Shown here piece by piece: positions 1 to 11,528 of a DNA stretch of 64,000 nt. The DNA lies in assembly GCF_049243985.1 (NCBI RefSeq), contig NC_135369.1, forward strand, positions 22,924,765 to 22,988,764. The letters are read 5' to 3'. The translations under genes were made by a program, and so were the position numbers. A model generated the notes under the pieces. The model searched no databases and had not been told where the DNA came from. It worked only from the letters and a program-made list of their open reading frames with translations. Every line of letters begins with the position of its first letter. The stretch's first letter is position 1. Source of the DNA: Paroedura picta. Its lineage: Eukaryota; Chordata; Lepidosauria; Squamata; Gekkonidae.

Positions 1-3000
1 GGTAAGAAATTGAATAAATAATAATAATATAATAATAGATCAGAAAAATACTGAAATGTTGTCGATCTTCAGCATCCCCTACCTTTTCCCTGCACAGGAA
101 ACCCCATCTATGACTTCTTCATCGGCCACGAGTTGAACCCACGCATTGGTACCTTCGACCTTAAGTTTTTCTGTGAGCTGCGCCCGGGTCTCCTGGGTTG
201 GGTAGGTATCACTGGGCCCGAGGGGGTGGGAAGAGAAAGCAGGAGGGCTTATACCAGGGGTTCGATTCTGCGCTCCCCCACATGCAGCCAGCTGGGTGAC
301 CTTGGGCTTGCCACAGCACTGATAAAACTGTTCTGACCAAGCAGTAATATCAGGGCTCTTTCAGCCTCACCCACCCCACAGGGTGTCTGTTGTGGGGAGA
401 GGAATGGGAAGGTGACTGTAAACTGCTTTGAGCCTCCTTCGGGTAGGGAAAAGCGGCATATAAGAACCAACTCTTCTTCTTCTTCTAGTCAAACTGCGGC
501 CCTCTAGATGTCCATGGACTACAATTCCCAGAAGCCCCTGGCTTATACAGTTAAGGGCTGTTTCACACATTGCCCTGTCCTCCTGTTCTCTTTGTGATTG
601 CCTTGAGGACTTTTGCCCAGGCTTGCTCTGGGAGTTCCATGTTCCGAACTAAATCTCCAGGAGTGGGTGGACCAGGACTGTGGAGTGTTGGGACAGGGGA
701 CTTGTGCCTCTCTGGCTGCCCAGTCTCCCTCACCCTCTTGGGAAACTGCTATACTGGGGGAGCTTGCATGTAGGCAGAGGCTCACAGGGGTGTTGCATTG
801 CAAGTTAGTAGGACTACAAAGCTGATATCGGGCCAAGGAAAGGGTGGAGCTGCTTTGGGCCTGCCAGGAGGTCTGGAAAGATGTGAACAAGATTTCTGGC
901 TCCCCTCAGGGGTCTGCTTTGAGACGGCTATCAGTCCCACTCGGCAAGAACCATGGAGGACAAAAACATGGTTGATCATTTGTATGCATCACTTAATTAC
1001 GGTGAAAATCTGAAAATTGTGTTGCTTTGGGATTTAAAAAAACAACAACACTCCTGTGCTTTGAAGCTGTTAAAAACTGTGTGTTAATTGAAGCTGTTAA
1101 AAACTGTGTGTTAATTGAAGCTGTTAAAAACTGTGTTAATTGAATAACGCTATAGTGCACTGAAGTGCATTCTTGTTAAACTGCCAGCAGAGGAAGCTGT
1201 TGCTTTACTTAAATCTACCGTAAAGAGCATTGGGTTAAAGGAACAGTGATCTGGTGATGATGGGAGGGATACAATGGAAGAAAAATGGACTCACAGCCAT
1301 CCTGTGGTTGCAGTAGGTCTTCCTTTTCTCTTGTCCTTTAGGCTCTGATCAACATGGGTATGTTAGTGAAGGAGACGGAGCTGAGAGGGAATCCTTCCTT
1401 GGCTATGATTCTTGTGAATGCCTTCCAGCTACTTTATGTGGTGGACGCCTTTTGGAACGAGGTATGTTCAACATCATGAGAGACCTATGCCGGCTGGGAA
1501 ATTGAGGGTCCATTTGTAGTTATTTTTCTCCCCTCCCCCCATCTTTGTGTGCTCAAAGCATTTGAAGTCCTAGTTCTGCTCTCATCAGTTTCAGAACAGT
1601 CAGCGATTGGAGAGACAGAGCTAACCTTATCACAGATTTTCTCCTTAGCGCCATGAGTGCGAGAAAATAGGGATAACTGGAGTGTATGAAAATAAAGCTG
1701 CGAAGTCGGCTTGCCAGTCGTCCCCTCCACCACCAAGTCACCAACAGAGGACCGGGAGGGGGGTAAGGTTTACCGATTCAGGCTTGGAAACTCCTGGAGA
1801 TTTGGGGATGGAGCCTGGGGAGTATATGGACCTCAATGGGGTACAAGGCCACATCTATTTTCTCCAGGGGAACTGATCTCTGTTGCTTGGGGATGAGCTG
1901 TAATTCCAGGGATAGCCCGGATCTCACCCGGAGGTATCCTTAGTGAGGAGGGAGGACAAGAAGACACAGATGAATTGCTCCATGGCTCATTCCGCACATA
2001 TAGAATAATGCACTTTCAATGTGCTTTTGCAGATGGATTTTCCTGTGCAGAACAGGAAGATCTGCTTCCAAAGTGCTTTGAAAATGCGTTAACCAATGTG
2101 TGCAGAAAGGAGGCCTGAAGGTATGAAGCTGCCTTATACCATCAGTCTATCAAGATCAGTGTTGTCTGCTCTGTTCGGCAACAGCTCCCAGGCAGCAGTC
2201 TTTTTGTTAACAAGAGATGCCCAGGATTGAACCTGGGACCTTCTGTAGGTAGAAAGCAAGTGACTTGCCACTGAGCTAATTCCCACTCGGTCACCCTCAG
2301 CACATCTCGTTTCTTTTCTCAAGGAGGCCATCCTCACCACCATGGACATTGTTCACGAGGGTTTCGGCTTCATGCTAGCTTTTGGGAACCTGGCTTGGGT
2401 GCCCTTCCTGTACAGTCTGCAGTCCTATTTCCTGGTCACGCATCCGCAGAAGCTTAGCCTGCCTGTAGCTGGAGGCATCATCCTGCTGAATGGTAAGATG
2501 AACGAGGAAGACGGGTTTAATCCAAATGGCCGAATCCCAGAACAAGAGTGCCGGCATGTAGCAAAGCACGTGCAGAAAAAATATAATTTCTCATCAGTCT
2601 CTTGTTAGGGATTTTGCCAGTAGCAGCCATCAAAAACTGATAAATTATATGCTCCACAGCTCTATTGCCTATTTGAGGATGATGCAGGCAAGGCTGCCAC
2701 CCAATTAGAAGGCCCTTCGTCTAATCCTGCCAGTTTTAATCAGTCTAATTGACTGGAAGATGAATTGCTCAACAGGTATTAGGCTTGAGGGTTGAGTGGT
2801 GCCACCATGTTTAGAGGCAGCGTGCCAGTTGCAGGGGCAGGGGCAATAACACAAACAGGAGGGCCAGGGCCAGCATGGCCATGGAGGAGAATCTGCAATT
2901 CCGGTCTGAACATCCTGTCCCAGCCTGTGTATAATGCGTGAAGCAGCACTGGTTACTGAGCCAGGCACTAAAACAAAATTTCAATTATGCACCCTGAAAA

Positions 3001-6000
3001 GCAATGTTTTGTGGACTGGCCAAGGTATGCGGGCTTTGAGATGTTTAAATACTTTGCTTCAGACCATATCGCTCCCAAAGTTGACCCTGGATCTCCCTGA
3101 CTAAAAAGCTTATACAGAATTTTTTTTATATTACTGGGCATACTTGTAAATTACAGACAAATACATGATGATTCCTTCTTTTTGGCCCTTTGGCATTAAC
3201 CCAAGTATAAAAACAAAAGACCTTGTCTTCCTTTGGGTGTAAATGTAGATTTCTTTCTGCCACTGATGAGCGTCCCTTGGGGCCATCTTACTTCCATGAT
3301 CACATTCCCTCTGCTCCACAAAAATAGAGCCCAATAGCATCTTTAAGACCAACAAAGATTTATTCAAGCCGTGAGCTTTCGAGTGCAAGCACTCTTCCTC
3401 AGACGAAATGAAGAACCATCAAAATGAACAACCAGCAAAAGCAAACTGTGGCAAATTAGCAAATTGTGCCATGATATCCCAATTAACCCATATGATGCCA
3501 TATGATTCCCTCCGCTCATTCATCTGCCTGTTCACACTTTACCCCTCTCCTTCCCATGCAGGCCTGGGCTATTCTGTTTTCCGCAGTGCTAACTCCCAGA
3601 AGAACACTTTCCGCCGGAATCCTGTTGATCCCAAAGTAGCTGGTTTGTAACTCTGACGGCTCGATTCTGTCTATTGTGTGCCGGGAGCTGCTGTGCTGAA
3701 CACCACAGGCAACGTGCTTGTCTCTCACACAGTTTCATCAAGTTAATAAAGTTGCATGTAACATCATACATCATATCTTTTACATCAAGGGAATTGTGTT
3801 TAGCTTGGTAGTCAGCCAGCTTGGAAGACAGCTGATGGATGGCCCTTTCCCTGTGCCGTTGACTGAAATGTGCATTGTTGACCAAAGCTTGTTCATGAGA
3901 AATGTAGGATCTCAAGGACTGGACTCTCTGGGTCCCAGTCCTTGCAATATTTTCCAATAATTTATTTATTTATTTATCATACTTCTATACTAGCAGGAAT
4001 TGCTGGCAGAGGCTCATGGGAATTGTTGTCCATGGGCATCTGGAGAGCCACAGTTTGGCCACTCCTACAATAGAGGGACCAGATTCAAAACTGGGGAACT
4101 TCTGCATTCAACATGGGCTGGACTGGGATCTGGGAGATCCAGGTTCAAATCCCTGCTTAGCCAGAGAAGCTGACTGAGTGACTTTTGACCGGTCACACTT
4201 TTTCAGCCTAACCCTTCCTCACAGAGCTGTTGGGGAATGATGCTGTCACTCTGGTCCCCATTGAGGAGAAAAGTGGAATACAAATAAAGAACATGCTCTA
4301 CCTCGGAGCTTTGGTCCCTTTTCTAAAAGAGCTGCAAGGCTATGTGTTATCTTACACTTTGTGGAGACTTGGCCTAAAATATTAGTGTGTATCAATGTTT
4401 TTAATGCCAAGTTGGAGCAAGCCCATTGTGGGCATGCAGGGTTTTTTTGAAAGGGTATCCTGTAGCGAAAGATAGCAGAAGAATGTTTACTTTTGAGTCT
4501 GGAGAGACTGTGGGATCTGTCATTGTGCAGAATTTTCAGTGTAACCCCTCCACCCCAATTTGCAAAGTATTGACCATCAATATGTTTCTCCATTCCAGGA
4601 CTCAAGACCATCCCCACGGCCACGGGGCGGCGTCTGCTGGTGTCCGGGTGGTGGGGGTTTGTGCGGCATCCCAACTATTTGGGGGACCTCATCATGGCAT
4701 TTGCTTGGTCCCTGCCCTGCGGTAAGTGGGAATCAGAAACTTCTAGAAAGCTGCTAACAAAGGGTCATCAGCGCGGCATAATAGTCATGCTGGGATCTGG
4801 GAGGCCCTGTTCTAAACCCACAGACGCATGCTGGGTGACCTTGGCCCGCTCTCATCCTAAGCCAAGTTTTCTCAACCAGGGTTTCATGAAACCCTGTGAT
4901 TTCTTGATGGGCCTGGAAGGGTTTTCCCAAATGGGTTGTTAATTGTTTATATATATTTTTAAATTTGATAAACATTTATCAGGTGATATGACCATATATG
5001 GTCATGTTGACCTGCCCCCCCCATCGCCAATTATGGGTCTGGAGGGGGTGGGAAGGGCCCCAGGTGGGGGTGTCCAAAGCTCTGCTTCTCAATCATAATT
5101 TGCACCATCATGCCACTTCTGGGGTTTCTTGAAGCCTGAAGAATGTTTCAGGGGTTTCTCAATGGTAAAAAAGTTGAGAAAGGCTGTCCTAAGCTTACTG
5201 TTCGGGTGATTGTTCTGAGCGTAAAATAGAGGGAGAACAATAGTATAAGCTGCTTTGGGTCCCCTCTTAGTAATCATACCAAAAGCAGGGTATAAATGTA
5301 TTTATTTACAGCTGGGTAACCATGCTGGTCTGAAGCAGCAGGACAAAGTTTGAAACCAGTGGAACCTTTAAGATCAACAAAATTTCATTCTGGGTATACA
5401 TTTTCATGTGCACACGCACTGAAGAAGCATGCATGTACACGAAAGCTTATACTGAGAATACAACTTTGTTGGTGCCACTGGAATCAAACTTTGCTCTGTA
5501 TTTACTTCATTTATACCCTACTTTTCCCCCCAGTGGGGACCCAAACAAGCTTACATCATTCTGTTTGATCCTCACAACAACCCTGTGAGGTAGGTTAAGC
5601 TGAGGCAAGAATGGGTGGTCCAAAGTCACTTAGCAAACTTTCATGGCAAAGTACAAATTCAAAACTGGATTTCCTGGATCCTAATCAAAGTCTAACCATT
5701 ACATCTTACTGACTTCCATAAATAAAATGAGTTAGGATGGATTGCTATGTCCTTCCCTCTCCCCATCACTCTGGCTCTAAAACAAACCAAACCATCTGTA
5801 TTTATTTCCCAGGAGAATTTCTTATCTATAGCCAAATGTCCTGGTTTTCCACCCTATAATTATGAAAAGTCCACACTGGACCTTTGACCTAGATGTGCAT
5901 GCCAAACACACAAATCCCTTTGCTTGAAAAATAAAAAGGAGAAAGGACTCTTAGTCCTGAGTTGAATAACATTAGATTGGTTACAGTCTACATTTTCAGT

Positions 6001-6765
6001 GGCAGAATGGACGTTTTTTGCCTTCCGCCTTCTGCTCCAGCCCCAAATCTCCCAAAAATGCTGCGCCTGGGGAATAGCAGGAAGCAGAAGTTAACAGAAA
6101 TTTTTGGTTTACTCTGGATCCAACCTATTGTTATGGTTCCTATTCTTATTTTGTTTAATTCCTGTAAGTGCTTATAAAGTGTACTTTGAAGAAGAGTTGG
6201 TTTTATATCCTGCTTTTTACTCAAAGCGGCTTACAATCACCTTTCCCGCCTCTCCCTACAACAAACACCCTGTGAAGCAAGTGGGGCTGAGAGAGCTCTG
6301 GCAGGACTGCTCTGTGAGAACAACTCTTATCAGGACTGTGACTAGTCCAAGGTCACCCAGCTGGCGGCATGTGGAAGAGTGGGGAAAACCTAGCTCGCCA
6401 GATTAGAAGCTGCTGCTTTTAACCACTGCACCAAGATTACACTCCTTTGCGGTGTTGCAGTTTAACATTCCCTAGATCTAGGATTTTCAACCTTAGAACC
6501 TTCTCCCTTCCTTATTCAACTTTGTATCCCAACCAGTGTACTCAATTGGGACAACTCTACCAGTTCACCTCTCTTCTCTCAGTGGTTGCCTTTCTCTTTC
6601 TCAGGCATCAGCCACATCCTGCCTTATTTCTACATCCTCTACTTTACTATGCTTCTCATCCACCGGGAGGCGAGGGATGAGCACCAGTGCCTGCGGAAGT
6701 ATGGTCTGGCCTGGCAGGAGTACTGCCGCCGAGTCCCTTACCGGATCTTCCCCTACCTCTACTGA
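1..6765 (+). CDS. TM7SF2: Delta(14)-sterol reductase TM7SF2, C-terminal part (5' exons outside window)
   Basis: Reduces the C14-C15 double bond of sterol intermediates in cholesterol synthesis, as a multi-pass ER/nuclear-envelope membrane protein using NADPH. Exons read here: 98-201, 1342-1461, 2324-2492, 3562-3642, 4599-4721 and 6605-6765 (stop TGA 6763-6765), all with GT-AG introns and matching phases, giving about 252 C-terminal residues. Base 1 followed by gtaaga looks like the last base of the preceding exon and supplies the first base of a Gly codon. Both sterol-reductase family signatures are present: [16 protein letters not shown] at the start, and an HREARD...C..KYG..W..Y block in the last exon. 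The RHPNYLGD segment lies in exon 4599-4721. LBR has the same domain, but the [10 protein letters not shown] segment and the neighbours ZNHIT2, FAU and MRPL49 favour TM7SF2. The first half of the protein is missing only because the window starts inside the gene. Confidence 0.95.
202..1341. other. TM7SF2 intron with SINE, half MITE and tandem repeat
   Basis: Contains a 5'-truncated tRNA-SINE (about 245-487, + strand, box B GGTTCGATTC, CTTCTTCTT tail). A half MITE follows (about 490-545, TCCATGGACTACAATTCCC). A 27-bp tandem repeat sits at 1061-1140. Confidence 0.75.
1061..1140. repeat. 27-bp tandem repeat, about 2.9 units
   Basis: Unit TTGAAGCTGTTAAAAACTG plus TGTGTTAA at 1061-1087 and 1088-1114, with a slightly shortened third unit to about 1140. 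The units are almost identical. Confidence 0.85.
1984..2115. mobile_element. MITE (CATTCCGCACA family), degraded
   Basis: Left end CATTCCGCACATATAGAATA, right end inverse AATGTGTGCAGAAAGGAGG, with an inner GCACTTTCAATGTGC and its inverse. Same family as 15810-15943. Confidence 0.65.
2118..2290 (-). mobile_element. tRNA-derived SINE, second family
   Basis: On the minus strand: a box A-like AGTGGCAAGTCACTTGC, box B GGTTCAATCC, and a tail AAGGCAGCTTCATACC. The same family is at 20660-20860, 32462-32665 and 58558-58775. Confidence 0.7.
3326..3520 (-). repeat. Dispersed repeat with hammerhead-like core
   Basis: Minus strand reads TCTGAGGAAG, then GAGTGC-TT-GCACTC, then GAAAGC, followed by TCTTTGTTGGTCTTAAAGATG. 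The family is described in the findings. Confidence 0.7.
4006..4290. mobile_element. Half MITE followed by MIR-like SINE
   Basis: 4006-4075 is the right half of the CAGGGGTGGC MITE (CTCATGGGAATTGTTGTCC ... CCACAGTTTGGCCAC). 4096-4290 is a + strand tRNA-SINE-like copy with box B GGTTCAAATCCC. Confidence 0.6.
5315..5505 (+). repeat. Dispersed repeat with hammerhead-like core
   Basis: Contains TGGTCTGAAGCAGCA, a CACCTTTAAGACC-like GGAACCTTTAAGATCAAC, the core CTGAAGA with GCATGCATGTAC, and GAAAGCTTATAC, then TTTGTTGGTGCCACTGGA. Both arms of the family appear here. Confidence 0.65.
5506..5715 (-). mobile_element. MIR/CORE-like SINE
   Basis: Minus-strand copy: CCTCACAACAACCCTGTGAGG and GTCACTTAGCAAACTTTCATGG are typical of squamate MIR-like SINEs. 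Confidence 0.55.
6184..6445 (-). mobile_element. tRNA-derived SINE
   Basis: Reverse copy of the 11529 family: AAGAGTTGGTTTTATATCCTG at the left end, box A inverse AACCACTGCACCA at the right end. Confidence 0.8.
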
Positions 6766-7171
6766 GTCGCTGCTTGGCAGGCAATCCCTCAAATCACGTC
6801 GACACCCACCCATCACCTCCCTTCTGCGTGGCTGCAAGGAAGCTCACGCCAAAACAGCCTGGCTGGCCACAACAAAGAGGTGCTGCTGTCTTTGCAGGGT
6901 CCCACAGCAACCACAGAGAACCCCTGCCCATCTGTGTCCAGATATCTGAGTGTTTACACTTTGCATGGAATGAAAGAGCTTTGCCTTCACAGCCAACATG
7001 GCTTACTTCTTCCCATGGAAAAATCCACGTTTCCCTGTCAGACCCTACTTGCATCTGGAAATTACCATTTTAAAAAAAAATCCAAACCTGCGTATGTACA
7101 GATCTAACCCACGGATGTTTATTTGACAGGATTGGTCAGACCCTGTGCTCAGAACAAAATTTCTTAACCTT

Positions 7172-7345
7172 AGAAAAGGTAAAGGTATTCCCTGTGCAAG
7201 CACCGGGTCATGTCTGACCCTTGGGGTGACGCCCTCCAGTGTTTTCATGGCAGACTCAATACGGGGTGGTTTGCCAGTGCCTTCCCCAGTCATTACCGTT
7301 TTGTAATCATGGCCAGGGGAAAGGAACTCTACTGAATTATTAAGT
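7172..7345 (+). repeat. Squamate interspersed repeat in TM7SF2 3' UTR
   Basis: AAAGGTATTCCCTGTGCAAG, CACCGGGTCATGTCTGACC and GGGGTGGTTTGCCAGTGCC are shared by a common squamate SINE-like family. Recognised from general knowledge; no second copy was found in this window. Confidence 0.5.
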
Positions 7346-7697
7346 AACATGACAAGTCCTCTTCTGGCCTCTCTCTGTCCTGTACATTCTGAAACCAGAG
7401 GGACATATTTTAAAAATCAAAAAAGAAAGCAAAGCTTACTGGGATGCAGTTTCTGCAGCAGATACCCATCTGTGTAGAAGACAGGGCGCTATCACTAGGA
7501 AACATGAAGCGCTGTGAATCTCTAATTTAGGGAAGTTGGGACCATCTTACAGCTTCTGAATTATGTACATCAAGAAGTTCTCAATGAAAATGGAAAATCA
7601 CTGAAGAAGCCTGAATGCTTGTGTTACCTTGATGTTTGCAGACTGGATTTTAGCTTCTAATTAGCATCAATTTTGATAATATAACTAGAGTTTTGGC

Positions 7698-7703
7698 AAT
7701 AAA
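7698..7703 (+). terminator. Candidate TM7SF2 poly(A) signal
   Basis: First clear AATAAA after the TM7SF2 stop, which would give a 3' UTR of about 950 bases. The UTR holds a squamate interspersed repeat (about 7172-7345). Other AATAAA strings occur farther on (near 8189), so the choice is tentative. Confidence 0.4.
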
Positions 7704-9470
7704 TTTTGACATTCAAATACTAACTTTCTTAGCTCTTCTCAGAAGGCAAGTAGGATGCTTGTGCCACTTCCGAATCTCTCCTGACGGGAAAAAAGAGAGA
7801 ATTTTAACAAATTGTTTTCAGAATGATTTGCCTGTTTTTCTGGTGTTGTAGCCAGAAAATTTATTTTTTTGAAAACGTTATGTAATTTTATTTTAATCAC
7901 CTTGTGATGGCTTACTTACACATGGAAGAACTCAACGCTCCCAAAGGATATCCTTACGTTTTATGTCAACCGCCCTATAGGGAGGGTGGTATAGACATGT
8001 AAGAAATACATAAACAAATAAATAAATAAATATGCTGAAGAGGGAAAGGGGGGCACAAGGATTTGGGGGAAGAATCGCAAAATAATTTTTGGGCCCATAG
8101 CAGAAGAGTCTTTTGGCAGTGCTGAAATGAACTCAAATATGATCTGGTTGGAAGATGAAGATTGGGGGGGGGGGAGTAATTTATTTGAATAAAGAATGTA
8201 TTAAACATCTATTGGATGTGTTTTTTTCTCCAGACATTCCGGTAACATTATGGGAGGGGGAGAGAGATAGCGACAAGGCAGTCAAAACCCCCTCTCCTTT
8301 TACTGGTGAAAACCTTTTACTGGTGAAAACAAAGGACAGATTTAGATCACTCCACACAAGAAGAATCACTGCTGTAGCTTATTATACAAATGAGCTAAAT
8401 AACTTACTCTAGCAGCTTTATCCATCTGCTCTGCTCTGTTTGCTTTATCCATCTACTCTGCTGAATTAAAAGCCAAGGCCCTGATCTTCCAGTTAACAGC
8501 AAACTAGAAAAAATTCAATTGTCCCAGGCAACCAGCAAGATAAACCTAAAAGCTGAAATTTAGCTTAGACCAAGCTAGGATGGTATTCTGTTTCCAACAG
8601 GAGTCAGTCAGATGCCCCATAGAAGAGTTGGTTTTTATATCCCGCTTTTCACTGCCCAAAGGAGTCTCAAAGCGGCTTACAATGGCCTTCCCTATTGGAA
8701 TCGAGTTTTGTCGTGCTAGTTCAGACCAACATGGCTACTCACTTGAATCTCCTCACAACAGACAGCCGGTGAAGTAGGCAGAGCTGAGAGAGCTCCAACG
8801 GAATGGTGACTAGCCCAAGGTCACCCAGCTGGCTGCTGATGGAGGATTAGAGACATCAAACCCAGTTTTCCAGATCAGAGGCCGCTGCTCTTTTAAGCAT
8901 CACACTGCACTGGCTCATAGTGACAGCCACAAGCATAGGTGGCAGTGAATCTCACAAGTTAACAACTCTTTGAATGAAGAATGACTTTATCAATTCTGAA
9001 TGTACCACCCACTAACTTCATTTGAGTATCAAAGAATTAGATGCACTTTACAGCAGAAGCAAATGATGAATGGTGAGAACAATAAATTGAACCTCCATGT
9101 TCAGAAGCAGCCTACCTACAAATCCTGGGTGCTGGGTACTAACAACAGGATTGGGCTGCTGCTTTCATGCTCTGCTTGTGGGTTTCCCAAGAGTATATTT
9201 TTGCCTGCTTTCCGGAAGCAGGCAGTTCTAATCCCCCCCCACACACACACACACACAAATACAAACACACACAATCCCACTTTAGGCTGGAAGCTCCTCA
9301 AATGATTAGAAAAAAAATGGGCCACTGGGCCATTTTTAAGGTATGCACTCAAGCTAATCATCTGACTGCCATTTAGTCTGCTCCTGGCACACTTACTAAT
9401 TTCTTGCAATCAGAGAGGCTTAACTGGGTTAAAAGGAATCTGGAAAGAAAACAGATGGTGTGCAAGCAAG
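7704..9470. other. TM7SF2-ZNHIT2 spacer
   Basis: No gene seen. It holds a LINE 3' tail (about 7965-8035, AGGGAGGGTGGTATAG then AATAAATAAA). A reverse tRNA-SINE (8620-8925) is interrupted near 8705-8755 by a fragment of the dispersed repeat. A CA microsatellite lies at 9238-9275. Confidence 0.7.
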
Positions 9471-9477
9471 TGGATAT

Positions 9478-9483
9478 TTTATT
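9478..9483 (-). terminator. ZNHIT2 poly(A) signal
   Basis: AATAAA on the minus strand (TTTATT on +), about 245 bases past the ZNHIT2 stop. It is the first such signal in the 3' flank. Confidence 0.6.
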
Positions 9484-9728
9484 ACCACCCTACTCCCCAC
9501 CTCTCTCAAAACCCCAGCCATGCTCTCTTTCGAAATGTTCTCTTCCTGAGGAGTAAGGGTGCTAATCCGCCCCATTTGGACATCTGTGCTTGTGACTAAT
9601 CCACAATGTAGCCCCATCCACAGGGCACTTTCTGGCTCAAACCCTAACCCAGCAAGTCTCCAGAAAGGAGAACCCTCTCTCCCCCCAAGGCCAGCTGAGA
9701 TGCCAATTCCAGGCTCCAGTCTAGGCCT

Positions 9729-10937
9729 TCAATCCAGTTCTTCGATCAGGGTCCTTTGGGGTGGAGGCACCTTGCCCCCCCACATCTTCTCCAGTTCCTG
9801 GGTGACGGCTCCCACCGCCCGGACCCGGTCCAGATGGGCCTGGCATTCTCTTTGCACCTCCAGGGCCAGGCGGCTCAGCTCCCCTTCATTCTCGTTCACC
9901 CAGGACAAAAGGAAGTCGCACTTTTTCTTCGCTGCGTACAGCCTGGGCCGATCCCCGGCGGACGCCCGCCTCTTCCCCTGGCCCAGCAGCCGGGCGAGAT
10001 GGGCCAGGGCGGCCAAGGTGTACCCCTTCTGCTGGGCTTGGCACTCCCCCATCAGGATCTGGGCCACGGCCGCCATGGCCCCTCCGGGTCCCAGCTGGCA
10101 TTCGGGGTAGCGCCCTGCGGTGGCTGCTTGCAGGGCGGCGTGGAGGGCTTCTGCCACCGACCCGAAGCCCCGCTGGGCCCCCAGCGCCCCGGACAGGTCG
10201 AGGACCGTCTCGCAGAACTCCGGGATCAGCTGGGCCTCGTCCGCCTCGCCGTTGTAGAGCGCCAGGGCATAGGCGTAGGCGAACAGCACGTTGGGCAGCT
10301 GCAAGCCCACCAGGGGCGAGACCGGCGAGCGGGTCAGGCTGCTCAGGGCGGGGAGGGCGGCCGGCACCGGGGGCACGCGGCTCGGACAGGCCTCCGCCGG
10401 CCTTGCGGGGGGCTCTGGCCGAGGCCCCGGCGCCTGAGGCTGCTGCAAGGCGTCAGGGCCCGGGGAGGACGGCGAGGGGGCCTCCCCCAGCTCCTGGATC
10501 AGCGCCGCGTCCCGGCCGCGCCCCGTCCACCAGGGCTGCCACGGGGGCAGGAGAGCCGAGATCTCGCCGCTGTGCAGCATCCACTGGAAGCGCTTTCTGT
10601 GCTCCGGGCTCAGCTGCTCCCACAGCGCCTCGACCTCCGCCTGCTCCAAATGGGGGTCGAGGCCTAGCTGGGGATCCGCATCCCCGGGCTCGCGTAGTTC
10701 TCGCAGCCGGAGGAGGGCTTCCCTCAAGCGGCGCTGGGAAGCCGGGTCCTGCCGCTGGCCCTCGAGCCGGATTTGGAGCTCCCGGCGCTGGAAGTCCTGG
10801 GCGCAGGAGCCGTGCTGGCGGTAGCAAGGCACGGAGCAGAAACGCAGGTGGCAGCGCGGGCAGGTGTAAGGCGCCCTCCGGGCCACGCACAGCCCGCAGG
10901 AAGGGTCCGGAGTGGGGATCGAACCGTCGGCTTCCAT
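9729..10937 (-). CDS. ZNHIT2: Zinc finger HIT domain-containing protein 2
   Basis: Single-exon gene of 402 residues (human about 403). The protein is known to bridge the R2TP/RUVBL chaperone machinery to U5 snRNP assembly (PRPF8, EFTUD2). The N-terminal HIT zinc finger is intact: C14, C17, C26, C29, C34, C38, H42 and C45. The middle (about 110-200) is Pro/Ala-rich and low complexity. The conserved C-terminal half starts near PVSPLVGLQLPNVLFAYAYA and includes QQKGYTLAAL and KKCDFLL; it ends in a WGG..PP..RTLIEEL motif as in human. The start is the ATG at 10937, the only one ahead of the finger. The gene is GC-rich (CpG island) and tail-to-tail with TM7SF2, the same arrangement as human 11q13. 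Long frames on the other strand here are shadows of the GC-rich coding sequence. Confidence 0.97.
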   Translation of the reverse strand: MEADGSIPTPDPSCGLCVARRAPYTCPRCHLRFCSVPCYRQHGSCAQDFQRRELQIRLEGQRQDPASQRRLREALLRLRELREPGDADPQLGLDPHLEQAEVEALWEQLSPEHRKRFQWMLHSGEISALLPPWQPWWTGRGRDAALIQELGEAPSPSSPGPDALQQPQAPGPRPEPPARPAEACPSRVPPVPAALPALSSLTRSPVSPLVGLQLPNVLFAYAYALALYNGEADEAQLIPEFCETVLDLSGALGAQRGFGSVAEALHAALQAATAGRYPECQLGPGGAMAAVAQILMGECQAQQKGYTLAALAHLARLLGQGKRRASAGDRPRLYAAKKKCDFLLSWVNENEGELSRLALEVQRECQAHLDRVRAVGAVTQELEKMWGGKVPPPQRTLIEELD

Positions 10938-11220
10938 GCTCCGCAGCTCACGGCCGGGGCCCTCCGGAGGAGTTCGAGGATTTCCGCCAATGGTCGGCTG
11001 CCCCCGTCGCTGGAAACGTTCGATCTCCGCCCCCTGCTCGTTTGGACTCGGGCAATTCCGGCCCTTGTCGCGGGGCCACGCGCACGCTCATCGAAGGGGC
11101 GGCGCTCAAGCGGGAGATTAAATAGCCGGCAAGTTACCCGCTTGAATCTGTCTTCCGGGCCAGAGGGGGCTTCCGAGTCTTACCGGAAGTTTCTGCAAGG
11201 TTTTACATTCGCATTTTTCT
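10938..11220 (-). promoter_or_regulatory. ZNHIT2 promoter region (CpG island edge)
   Basis: GC-rich stretch directly upstream of the ZNHIT2 ATG. It has a CCAAT box near 10988-10992 and two consensus ETS-type sites, CTTCCGGG near 11152 and ACCGGAAG near 11180. The distal part (from 11139) belongs to a duplicated block also found upstream of MRPL49. Promoter activity is inferred from these motifs and position. Confidence 0.55.
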
Positions 11221-11227
11221 AACTCTA

Positions 11228-11355
11228 TGGCAGGGGTGGCGAAACTGGCTGTCCAAATGGCTGTGGACTACAATTGCCACGAGCTCCTGCTGTCATGTGC
11301 TACAAGGGACTCATGGTCATTGTAGTCCAGGGACATCTGGATAGCCGGCCTAGAG
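11228..11355. mobile_element. hAT-type MITE (CAGGGGTGGC family)
   Basis: Near-palindromic element starting CAGGGGTGGCGAAACTGG. The GGACTACAATTGCC block and its inverse ATTGTAGTCCAGGGACATC are both present. The right terminus is truncated at the same point as in the copy at 19780-19903, so it was present before the local duplication. Confidence 0.7.
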
Positions 11356-11528
11356 ACGAACCTGAGGAAGGAGGGTGAAACATTAGCTTTCTCATGTGCA
11401 GGAATCCTTTTCCATAGTATCAACAGCAGAAGCAGAAATTCGATAGGTGACTCCCCCTATATCTTGCCTCTTGAGAATTCCACCAGCAAACGATACAAAG
11501 GAAAGGGGGGGGGAGTGTGATTCCTACC

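Noticed and set aside
1061-1140. CRISPR-like short repeats
   Set aside because: The units are adjacent with no spacers, and this is a vertebrate genome; it is a plain tandem repeat.
6536-6949. Separate + strand protein overlapping the TM7SF2 last exon
   Set aside because: Another frame of the TM7SF2 last exon and 3' UTR; the TM7SF2 frame matches its family to the stop.
9756-10667. Open frame of 303 codons on the + strand opposite ZNHIT2
   Set aside because: It is the antisense of a GC-rich coding exon with few stop codons. Its composition (Gly/Arg/Gln runs) is typical of a shadow frame, and ZNHIT2 on the other strand matches its family throughout.
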